Shown here: positions 33,852 through 40,887 of the stretch, piece after piece
Numbering within the stretch: the stretch's first letter is position 1
Layout: each line of letters opens with the position of its first letter
From: Pseudomonas fluorescens
GTDB taxonomy: Bacteria; Pseudomonadota; Gammaproteobacteria; Pseudomonadales; Pseudomonadaceae
Length of the DNA stretch: 64,000 nt
Direction of reading: 5' to 3'
NCBI RefSeq assembly: GCF_002022275.1
Contig: NZ_MSDF01000058.1
Location: 1 to 64,000 of the forward strand
Translations under genes and position numbers: made by a program
Notes under the pieces: model-generated
Told to the model about the DNA's origin: nothing
Database searches by the model: none
What the model saw: the letters and a program-made list of their open reading frames with translations, nothing else

Positions 33852-33905
33852 GGGGGAATGGTGGTGTGGGTAGATCGCATTCCAGCAGGTCAGCGCCAGC
33901 ACACC

Positions 33906-34814
33906 TTAGAACACCGACCACCCAATCCGCTCACTCAACAGCTCCAGCGCCTTCATCCCCGCCAGCGAATTCCCCGCCGCATTCAGCTCCGGCGACCACA
34001 CGCACACCGTAAACTGCCCCGGCACCACCGCAACAATCCCGCCGCCAACCCCGCTCTTGCCCGGCAACCCCACGCGATACGCGAAATTCCCCGCTTCGTC
34101 ATACAGCCCGCTGGTGGCCATGATCGAGTTGACTTGCTTGGTCTGGCGCGCGGTCAGGATCTGCTCACCGCTGTGGGCGCTCACGCCTTCATTGGCAAGA
34201 AAGCTGAAGGCTCGGGCCAGGTCCAGGCAGCTCATCTGCAGCGCGCAGTAGTTGAAGTAACTGTGCAGCACCGCGTCCACGTCATTGTGGAAGTTGCCGA
34301 ACGACTTCATCAGGTAGGCCATGGCCGCGTTGCGTGCGCCGTGCTGGGCTTCGGAGTCGGCGACGACGCTGTTGACCAAAATCTGCGGGTTGCCCGACAG
34401 GCGACGCACGAAGTCGCGCATCGACAGGATCGGCACGGCAAAACGTGACTGGTTGATGTCGCAGATCACCAGCGCACCCGCGTTGATGAACGGATTACGC
34501 GGGCGGCCGCGTTCGAATTCCAGCTGCACCATGGAGTTGAACGGTTGCCCGGACGGCTCGTGGCCCAGGCGCTCCCAGATGGTTTCGCCGCCGTGGTCGA
34601 TGGCCTGCACCAGGCTGAACACCTTGGAAATGCTCTGCACCGAGAACAACGTGTCGGCGTCGCCTGCGCAGTAGGCCGCGCCGTCGTTGCCGTACACGGC
34701 GATGCCAAGCTGGTTGGCCGGCACATCGGCCAGCGCAGGGATGTAGTCGGCGACTTTGCCGAGGCCGATCAGTGGGCGCACTTCGTCGAGAATCGACTCC
34801 AGCAACGCCTGCAT
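33906..34814 (-). CDS. glsA: glutaminase
   Basis: A 302-residue enzyme hydrolysing glutamine to glutamate and ammonia; the length is standard for the serine-dependent beta-lactamase-fold glutaminases. The catalytic SxxK is Ser61-Lys64 (FSVQSISKVFSL). Other conserved segments are NPFINAGALV, ARNAAMAYLMKSFGN and the C-terminal GKSGVGGGIVAVVP. ATG 34814 has AGGA 6 bases upstream and gives the usual MQALLE start; an open extension to 34877 is not supported. Confidence 0.95.
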   Translation of the reverse strand: MQALLESILDEVRPLIGLGKVADYIPALADVPANQLGIAVYGNDGAAYCAGDADTLFSVQSISKVFSLVQAIDHGGETIWERLGHEPSGQPFNSMVQLEFERGRPRNPFINAGALVICDINQSRFAVPILSMRDFVRRLSGNPQILVNSVVADSEAQHGARNAAMAYLMKSFGNFHNDVDAVLHSYFNYCALQMSCLDLARAFSFLANEGVSAHSGEQILTARQTKQVNSIMATSGLYDEAGNFAYRVGLPGKSGVGGGIVAVVPGQFTVCVWSPELNAAGNSLAGMKALELLSERIGWSVF

Positions 34815-34896
34815 GTCTTGTCCTGTCATCTGTCTTTGAATCGGTGATAAGCGGGGCGCGGAGGATACCTGAAACACAAGGGTGTGCGGTGGGGCG

Positions 34897-35283
34897 CTAG
34901 CGCACGTGAAGCCCGTCCTGATCCCGGTAGTACATCAGCGACTCGAATTGAAATGACACCACAAAAAAAGCGACGGAGCGGGCCGTCAGCTGCTCTACCA
35001 AGGCTCTGATCTCAGCGAAGGGATCGGCGTCTTCTGGTGCAGAACCTTTTATTCGTAGATAAATACGAGTGCTCACTGGAAACGCCAAACCATGATTACC
35101 CTCCGCGCGAATATCGGGGTCATCCACTTCATCGCTCGCGGTCAGGTAAAGGCCAGAATGAAATCGGGCGTACATAGGCCATTCACTCAGATACATCTCA
35201 GTAACACCAACGGCCTGCACAGCATCCGCCAATTGAGCCCTGGACAACCGCTTGTCCGCTTCAAGATGAATATCAAGCCCCAT
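34897..35283 (-). CDS. small cytoplasmic protein, second of a coupled pair, unknown function
   Basis: A 128-residue acidic protein (MGLDIHLEADKRLSRAQLAD at the start) without signal or membrane segment, mixed alpha/beta, ending MYYRDQDGLHVR. ATG 35283 lies inside the last codons of the upstream gene; the 11-bp overlap implies translational coupling. No family is recognised. Size, acidity and pairing would suit an immunity-type or toxin-antitoxin-like protein, but that is a guess. Confidence 0.6.
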   Translation of the reverse strand: MGLDIHLEADKRLSRAQLADAVQAVGVTEMYLSEWPMYARFHSGLYLTASDEVDDPDIRAEGNHGLAFPVSTRIYLRIKGSAPEDADPFAEIRALVEQLTARSVAFFVVSFQFESLMYYRDQDGLHVR

Positions 35284-35668
35284 GCCCTTCGCCCTCCAAC
35301 ATCGTGAGAAGGCGTTGCCCATCAGCCTCGCAGGCGTTTTCATCGAGAAATAAAAGATCTTCAGAAAGCCCCGACTTCAACGTGATACCCACCACAAAAT
35401 CACGCCCCGTAGCGCCAGCCAAGCCCTTTGCGCAAGCGATCAACTGCGTGATTTGAAGTGGGCCAACCTGATTCAAGGGAAGATTGAGACCGATAAACCA
35501 ATCACTCAGGTCATCGTGTCCCATCTGAAGTGTATGTGCTTGCTGGTCATTCACCAGCACGGCGCGATACGGTGCCCAATTGGCAACCAACGCGCTGAAA
35601 GCGTCGATCAGCAGCGGTTCGATCGTGTGATTATCAGATCCATCGACGTAGCAATAAAGCATCTGCAT
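35273..35668 (-). CDS. small cytoplasmic protein, first of a coupled pair, unknown function
   Basis: A 131-residue protein. ATG 35668 is chosen because a G-rich stretch lies about 10 bases upstream; an ATG at 35677 is equally in frame. It is acidic, soluble and contains a WFIGLNLPLNQVGPLQITQL strand-rich core. It overlaps the following unknown gene by 11 bp. Its base composition is lower in GC than flanking housekeeping genes. Not recognised. Confidence 0.6.
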   Translation of the reverse strand: MQMLYCYVDGSDNHTIEPLLIDAFSALVANWAPYRAVLVNDQQAHTLQMGHDDLSDWFIGLNLPLNQVGPLQITQLIACAKGLAGATGRDFVVGITLKSGLSEDLLFLDENACEADGQRLLTMLEGEGHGA

Positions 35669-35741
35669 AGTGTGCATCCCCCGTCAGCGCAGGGGCGATT
35701 CTAGCGCAAACCCTGCGATATCCAGGCATAACGGGAGCAAC

Positions 35742-36086
35742 TCAATGCGCTCGAAAGCCCCACACTATCTCTACCACCCGCTCGGCAATCACCAGATAAA
35801 CCAGGATCAGCACCCCCTGTAGCGCGAGGTGATAGCGCAGTTTGGCCAGCCGGCGAATGCCGTCGCTGACGTTCAACAACATCAGCACCGTGGACAGGAT
35901 GATCAAGCCCCAGCCCGCCACGCTGGAGGCGAACACACCGATGAATAATTCACGCTGGCCGAGCAAGGTGTTGGTCCCCGCAGCAAACAGCAGCGCGCAC
36001 ACCAGCAGGTTCTTCACATTGTCGAAGATCTGCGTGCTCAGGTCGTTTTCCAGCAGGTTCAGGTAGCGCTTCCATAACGTATGCAT
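35742..36086 (-). CDS. small inner-membrane protein, unknown function
   Basis: A 114-residue protein with three hydrophobic segments (about residues 27-42, 47-70 and 85-108), separated by a basic loop SDGIRRLAKLRYH. No signature is recognised. CGGAA precedes the ATG. It is divergent from the cysteine-rich lipoprotein gene. Confidence 0.65.
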   Translation of the reverse strand: MHTLWKRYLNLLENDLSTQIFDNVKNLLVCALLFAAGTNTLLGQRELFIGVFASSVAGWGLIILSTVLMLLNVSDGIRRLAKLRYHLALQGVLILVYLVIAERVVEIVWGFRAH

Positions 36087-36177
36087 GGGTCAGTTCCGGG
36101 TAGGGATCACTCGTCAGTCAAAGTAGCCCAATAGCCCGTACACTGCACCGCTGCGCTTACTCCACGAGGACTTTTGC

Positions 36178-36519
36178 ATGAAATTGATGATTGGCTTGGC
36201 CGCCCTGCTGCTGGTTTCGGCCTGCTCAAGCAACTCGCACACTCCCGCACTGGACGCCACTGCCTCCGCTTGCCTGGCGGGCGGTGGCACGATGAAGCAG
36301 GTCGGCAAGTTGCAGCGCTGGCAATGCATCACGCCGTACAAGGACGCCGGCAAGGCCTGCACCGATTCAAGCCAGTGTGAGGGTGAGTGCCAAACCAGCG
36401 TGACCACGCAATCGGGCAAAGGCCCAGTGACAGGCGCGTGCCAGGTTGATAACAGCCATTTCGGCTGCTCGGCGACTGTAGAAAAAGGCCAGCTTGGCCG
36501 GGCGATTTGCGTGGACTGA
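36178..36519 (+). CDS. cysteine-rich lipoprotein, unknown function
   Basis: A 113-residue lipoprotein with signal MKLMIGLAALLLVSAC (lipobox LVSAC). The mature part holds eight further cysteines in a tight pattern (ACL, WQC, KAC, SQC, GEC, GAC, FGC, AIC), enough for four disulfides, and several Gly-rich turns. This suggests a small disulfide-stapled envelope domain. No family is recognised. Start is the only ATG giving the signal. Confidence 0.72.
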   Translation: MKLMIGLAALLLVSACSSNSHTPALDATASACLAGGGTMKQVGKLQRWQCITPYKDAGKACTDSSQCEGECQTSVTTQSGKGPVTGACQVDNSHFGCSATVEKGQLGRAICVD

Positions 36520-36536
36520 GCCACACCTCGGTTCAA

Positions 36537-36626
36537 TGTGGGAGCTGGCTTGCCTGCGATGGCGGTGGGTCAGGCGGCATCTCTTTTAGCCATGCCGCCG
36601 CCTTCGCAGGCAAGCCAGCTCCCACA
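36537..36626. repeat. REP-like inverted repeat, tgtgggagctgg type
   Basis: A 90-bp palindrome between the convergent lipoprotein gene and the gene ending at 36653. Confidence 0.9.
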
Positions 36627-36652
36627 GAGAATTGCAGTGCCGGCAATTCACC

Positions 36653-37063
36653 TCAAAAATACGCCACATCCGACACCTGCTCATCCAGCACATCCCGCGC
36701 CAGTGCCCAGGCGCGGTCTTTGGATTCCACCACCAGCAGCGGGTAGCCCCAGGCCTTGCCGAACGTCACGGCAAAGGGTTTGAGCGCCAGGCGTTTGGCT
36801 GCGCTGGGTTCCACCTGGATCATGCCTTTGACGAACGTGCGCAGCGCCGGTTTGTTCTTCTTCATCCAGATGGCTGCCTGTTTACGCTCTTCGTGGGAGT
36901 GTTCGTGGTTACTTTCATCCACGGCTTTTTCGTGCAGCAGCAGGAAGGGTTGCTGCCGCGCGAGCAGGCCTGCGAAGGTGAGGAAAGTATCGTCTGGGCC
37001 GCCTTCGTTGGGTGCATCGAAGACGATTTTGACCACAGGGAAGGTTGTGCTGTCGAGTCGCAT
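36653..37063 (-). CDS. small cytoplasmic protein, unknown function
   Basis: A 136-residue protein with AGGAG 7 bases before its ATG, so it is probably translated. It has a His/Glu-rich stretch (VDESNHEHSHEERKQ, residues 48-62) that could bind metal and a Lys-rich middle. The C-terminal part (FGKAWGYPLLVVESKDRAWALARDVL) looks folded. It is divergent from the AraC gene at 37173. Not recognised. Confidence 0.65.
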   Translation of the reverse strand: MRLDSTTFPVVKIVFDAPNEGGPDDTFLTFAGLLARQQPFLLLHEKAVDESNHEHSHEERKQAAIWMKKNKPALRTFVKGMIQVEPSAAKRLALKPFAVTFGKAWGYPLLVVESKDRAWALARDVLDEQVSDVAYF

Positions 37064-37172
37064 GGCAGAGCTCCTGAATGAGAGTGGATCTCACTATAGT
37101 GATCACGCCACTGGACGGCATTGCACAGAATAGCCAGAATGTTTCGCAATTCAGCCAAGCTGTGAATTCGCC

Positions 37173-38015
37173 ATGAAACGCCACCGCCTCGACCTGCGCG
37201 ACCCGCAAATGTCCAAAGACGCCGACCTGATACCCCGCGCCGTGGTTGCCGTGGGCGCTACGAGCACGGCCGAAAGCTGGGAGCATGAACAGCATTCCCA
37301 TCGCAAGGCACAGCTGATGTACACCCTGCGCGGGGTGATTCATTGCGAAATCGAAGCGGGTATCTGGATCGTGCCGCCGCAGTGCGCACTGTGGATTCCT
37401 GGCGGCATGTCTCATGCGGCGCGTGGTTCCGGCGAGGCGCACGTCTATTGCCTGCTGGTTGACCCGGACGCTTCGGACACGCTGCCCCGGCAATGTTGCA
37501 CGTTGGGCGTTTCAGGGTTGTTGCACGAGTTGATCACCAAAGCCGTGAGCTTCCCGCAACTGTATGACGTTGAAGGCGCCCAAGGCCGTTTGATAGACAC
37601 GCTGCTGGATGAGCTGGCGCAAGCGCCGATCGAAGACCTGCACCTGCCCATGCCCCAGGACGCACGGCTGCGCCGCCTGGCGGACAGCCTGCTCGCCAAC
37701 CCGGGCGACAAGTCCACCCTGGGCCAATGGGCCGTGCGTATCGGCATGAGCGAGCGCAGCATGACGCGGTTGCTGTTGGAGGAATTGGGCTTGAGTTTCG
37801 GGCGCTGGCGCCGGCAGTTGCATGTGATCCTGTCACTGCAACGCCTGGCCAAGGGGGAAAGTGTGCAGCGTGTGGCGCTGGACCTCGGTTATGAGAACGC
37901 CAGCGGCTTCATCACCATGTTCCGTAAAGCCGTGGGGCAACCCCCGGCGCGTTACCTGGCGGACCGCATGGGCTCGAACGACAATGCCGGGCTGCCCGGC
38001 ATTGCCATGGATTAA
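37173..38015 (+). CDS. AraC-family regulator with cupin N-terminus
   Basis: A 280-residue regulator. The N-terminal cupin half has HEQHSHRKAQLMYTLRG (metal-type His patch) and WIVPPQCALWIPGGMSH. The C-terminal AraC double helix-turn-helix covers about residues 180-270 (LGQWAVRIGMSERSMTRLLLEELG, VQRVALDLGYENASGFITMFRKAVGQPPARYL). It converges with the sulfonate-type ABC operon, overlapping its last gene by 4 bp, so it may or may not control it. The ribosome site is weak. Confidence 0.88.
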   Translation: MKRHRLDLRDPQMSKDADLIPRAVVAVGATSTAESWEHEQHSHRKAQLMYTLRGVIHCEIEAGIWIVPPQCALWIPGGMSHAARGSGEAHVYCLLVDPDASDTLPRQCCTLGVSGLLHELITKAVSFPQLYDVEGAQGRLIDTLLDELAQAPIEDLHLPMPQDARLRRLADSLLANPGDKSTLGQWAVRIGMSERSMTRLLLEELGLSFGRWRRQLHVILSLQRLAKGESVQRVALDLGYENASGFITMFRKAVGQPPARYLADRMGSNDNAGLPGIAMD

Positions 38016-38983
38016 GGCGTCGGGAACGCAGCGGCGTCGGTGATCTTTGCCACATCGACACGATGCGGAAAGATCTTCTTCTCGACGAACAAATCGTCCA
38101 CCTGCTGCAACGCCTGCACATCCCGCGCTTCCACCGGCTGCAAGGTCTCATCGCCCCATTTGCGCAGCAACTTCGATACGCCCAGCGGAATGTCGTTGGC
38201 CTTGGCAAACACCCGCGCGTATTCGTCCGGGTTCTTCTGCGCCCAGTCGAAGGCCTTGGCAAAGCGTTGCAACATGTCGCTCAGGGCCTTGCGCTTGAGC
38301 GGGTCGGTGAGCACTTCGTCAGAGGCGGTGATAAACGTCAGGCCCGTGTTGATGCCCTCGCCCGTGATCAGTACGCGCGCGCCCTGCTCCTCCGCGAAGG
38401 CCTGATACACGCCAAAAGTGGCCCAGGCTTCGATCTTGCCGGCATTGAATGCAGGCAACGCATCGGTGGGCAGCACGAAGCCGACCTTGACGTCCTGCTC
38501 GGCAACACCCGCATCGGCCAGTGCGCGAATCAGCAGGTATTGGGAAATGCTGCCGCGTGCCGACGACACCACCACATTGCGCCCTTTCAGATCCGCCACG
38601 CTGCGGATCGGCGAGTCGGGCGGCACCAGAATCGCAATACCGCGCGATTGGCTGCGACGCACCGCAACAATGCGCAACGGCGTGCCGCCAGTGGCAGCGG
38701 CCAGAACTGGCGTATCGCCTGCCGGACCGAGGTCCACAGCGCCTGCGCGCAGGGCTTCAAACAGCGGTGCGGCGCCCTGGAAGTTGGCCCATTCGACTTT
38801 GTAGTCGATGCCATCCAAGGCGTGGGCGGCTTCGACCACCGTGCGCAAGCCTTTGGCCTGGTCGCCCAGAATCAAGGTGACGCCGGATAAATCCGAGGAT
38901 GACTTCGGCGCCTCAACGGCCTTATCGCAGCCACCGAGCAACAGCGCAGCGCCCAACAGCGCAACGATTTTCAAATCAACCAT
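38012..38983 (-). CDS. sulfonate/aliphatic-type ABC transporter binding lipoprotein (SsuA-like)
   Basis: A 323-residue receptor with a lipoprotein signal (ALLGAALLLGGC). The family pattern is visible in AALEALRAGAVDLG-like LFEALRAGAVDLGPAGDTPVLAAATGG, SVADLKGRNVVVSSARGSISQYLLIRAL and FNAGKIEAWATFGVYQ. It starts 8 bp inside the end of the ATPase gene, making a permease-ATPase-receptor operon. Expected ligand is a sulfonate, sulfate ester or related sulfur compound. Confidence 0.88.
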   Translation of the reverse strand: MVDLKIVALLGAALLLGGCDKAVEAPKSSSDLSGVTLILGDQAKGLRTVVEAAHALDGIDYKVEWANFQGAAPLFEALRAGAVDLGPAGDTPVLAAATGGTPLRIVAVRRSQSRGIAILVPPDSPIRSVADLKGRNVVVSSARGSISQYLLIRALADAGVAEQDVKVGFVLPTDALPAFNAGKIEAWATFGVYQAFAEEQGARVLITGEGINTGLTFITASDEVLTDPLKRKALSDMLQRFAKAFDWAQKNPDEYARVFAKANDIPLGVSKLLRKWGDETLQPVEARDVQALQQVDDLFVEKKIFPHRVDVAKITDAAAFPTP

Positions 38984-39734
38984 GAGCGAACCGCCTTACG
39001 TTATCGCTGACCGCTCGCGCCGCCAGCGCATCCACCTCAACGCCGAGCAGGCCCAACAGCCGTGCGCGAATCGCCTGAAAACCGTCCTGACCCGTGTCGC
39101 GAGCACGGGGCAAATCGATGGTCAGTTGCTCGGCAATCTTGCCGTCGGCCAGCACAATTACGCGGTCGGCCAGCAGGATCGCTTCGTCCACGTCGTGGGT
39201 CACCAACAGCACCGCTGGCGTGTGTTTGCGCCACAGTTCGATGATCAGCCGATGCATCTTGATGCGTGTCAGGGCGTCCAGCGCGGCGAAGGGTTCGTCG
39301 AGCAGCAGCAACTTGGGCTCGCGCACCAAACCTCGGGCCAACGCAACACGCTGGGCTTCGCCACCGGAAAGGGTCGCCGGGTAAGCGTCGAGCCGATGCG
39401 CCAGCCCCACTTCGGTCAGGGCTTGCACCGCGCGCGCCTTGGCGTCGGGAATGCGCAGGCCGAGGATCACGTTTTTCCACGCGCGCTTCCACGGCATCAG
39501 GCGTGGTTCCTGAAACACCGCCGCCCGCGCCTTGGGCACCAACAACTGGCCGCTGTCGATGCTGTCGAGCCCGGCCAGGCTGCGCAGCAAGGTGGTTTTG
39601 CCCGAGCCGCTGGCGCCGAGCAACGCCACGAATTCACCGGGCGCAATGTCCAGGTCCAGGCCGTCGATGACCCGTTGCTCGCCGAATTGGCGCACCACGT
39701 TTCGCAGTTGCACCGGCGCTTCAAGTGTCGACAT
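38976..39734 (-). CDS. sulfonate-type ABC transporter ATP-binding protein (SsuB-like)
   Basis: A 252-residue ATPase with Walker A GASGSGKTTLLRS, a short Q-loop VFQEPRLMPW typical of SsuB/TauB, signature LSGGEAQRVALARGL, Walker B LLLDEPFAALD and H-loop VTHDVDEA. It follows the permease gene by 1 bp and overlaps the receptor gene by 8 bp. Confidence 0.93.
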   Translation of the reverse strand: MSTLEAPVQLRNVVRQFGEQRVIDGLDLDIAPGEFVALLGASGSGKTTLLRSLAGLDSIDSGQLLVPKARAAVFQEPRLMPWKRAWKNVILGLRIPDAKARAVQALTEVGLAHRLDAYPATLSGGEAQRVALARGLVREPKLLLLDEPFAALDALTRIKMHRLIIELWRKHTPAVLLVTHDVDEAILLADRVIVLADGKIAEQLTIDLPRARDTGQDGFQAIRARLLGLLGVEVDALAARAVSDNVRRFAHG

Positions 39735-39735
39735 A

Positions 39736-40599
39736 TCAGTTCCTCACAAAGGATGGGCGCCAGGCCAGCGCGAAACGTTCGAGGGTGCGGATCAGGCCGT
39801 CGATCAGCAGGCCGAGCACGCTGTAGATCAGCAGGCAGATAACGATGACGTCGGTGCGCATAAAGTCCCGCGCATCACTGGCCAGGTAGCCAATACCGGC
39901 GGTGGTGTTGATCTGTTCGACAAACACCAGCGCCAGCCACGAGATGCCGAGGGAATAGCGCAGGCCGACAAAAAACGACGGCAACGAACCCGGCAGAATC
40001 ACGTGCCAGATCAGCTCGCGGCGGTTCAGCCCGAGGGTGTTGGCAGCCTCGATCAGTTTGGGGTCGATATTGCGGATACCGGCGAACAGGTTGAGGTACA
40101 CCGGAAAAGTGGTGCCGGTGACGATCAGCGCGATCTTGGTGAACTCGCCAATGCCGAACCACAGGATAAACAGCGGCACCAGCGCCAGCGACGGGATGGT
40201 GCGCAGCATCTGCATCGGCGAGTCGAGGATCACTTCACCACGCTTGGACAGCCCGGTAATCAGCGCCGCCACCACGCCAATGCTGACGCCGATACTCAAG
40301 CCGAACAGCGCGCGTTGCAGCGACACCAGCAAGTGCCTGCCCAATTCTCCGGACACGATCATGGCCCACAAGGTGCCGCCGATCTGCGAAGGCGCGGCGA
40401 TGATGCGCGGCGGTATCCAGCCCAGCTCCGAGGCCAGCTCCCACAGCAGCAACAGCACGACGGGGCTGATCAGGCGCAATAACACGTCGGGGGTGCGCCA
40501 GTTGCGCAGCCACCCCGGCAGCAACCGTGCGGCCACGCCCGGCTGCGTCTCGACCTTGTTGATGGAGAACGAGCTGGCGTTCAAGGACTTCTCGGTCAT
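39736..40599 (-). CDS. sulfonate-type ABC transporter permease (SsuC-like)
   Basis: A 287-residue membrane permease, first gene of the operon, with GGAAGGA before the ATG. About six hydrophobic segments follow a 35-residue cytoplasmic start. The EAA motif IEAANTLGLNRRELIWHVILPGSLP is clear, as are LRTIPSLALVPLFILWFGIGE and the C-terminal YLASDARDFMRTDVI typical of SsuC/TauC. It diverges from the TonB receptor gene. Confidence 0.92.
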   Translation of the reverse strand: MTEKSLNASSFSINKVETQPGVAARLLPGWLRNWRTPDVLLRLISPVVLLLLWELASELGWIPPRIIAAPSQIGGTLWAMIVSGELGRHLLVSLQRALFGLSIGVSIGVVAALITGLSKRGEVILDSPMQMLRTIPSLALVPLFILWFGIGEFTKIALIVTGTTFPVYLNLFAGIRNIDPKLIEAANTLGLNRRELIWHVILPGSLPSFFVGLRYSLGISWLALVFVEQINTTAGIGYLASDARDFMRTDVIVICLLIYSVLGLLIDGLIRTLERFALAWRPSFVRN

Positions 40600-40690
40600 C
40601 GGCTTCCTTCCTCAAAAGACACGGCCAGGAGCGCCGTTGCGAGGTCATGCTAATCGCATAAAAAACCGCCGTGAAAGTCTTTCTAGGAAT

Positions 40691-40763
40691 AACCTAATAA
40701 ACTTAAAATGCACATTGCTGATATTTAATCAAAACAATGATTCTATATTTTAATAATTAGGTT
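40691..40763. promoter_or_regulatory. AT-rich divergent promoter region with an 8-bp inverted repeat
   Basis: The 288-bp gap between the ABC operon and the TonB receptor is strikingly AT-rich from about 40680 to 40770. AACCTAAT (40691-40698) and ATTAGGTT (40756-40763) form a perfect inverted pair 57 bp apart. Paired operators of a sulfur-starvation regulator would fit, but no CysB-like pattern can be assigned. Confidence 0.4.
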
Positions 40764-40887
40764 AGAACAAAACGGCATTTTACAGCGCCGCGCCCTGCCC
40801 CTACTTTCGACTCCCACAGACCGACCCCGATACCAGGCGGAGGCTTGACTCACGCCTCTCTATCGCCTGAAAACGGAAGTCGTCTCG

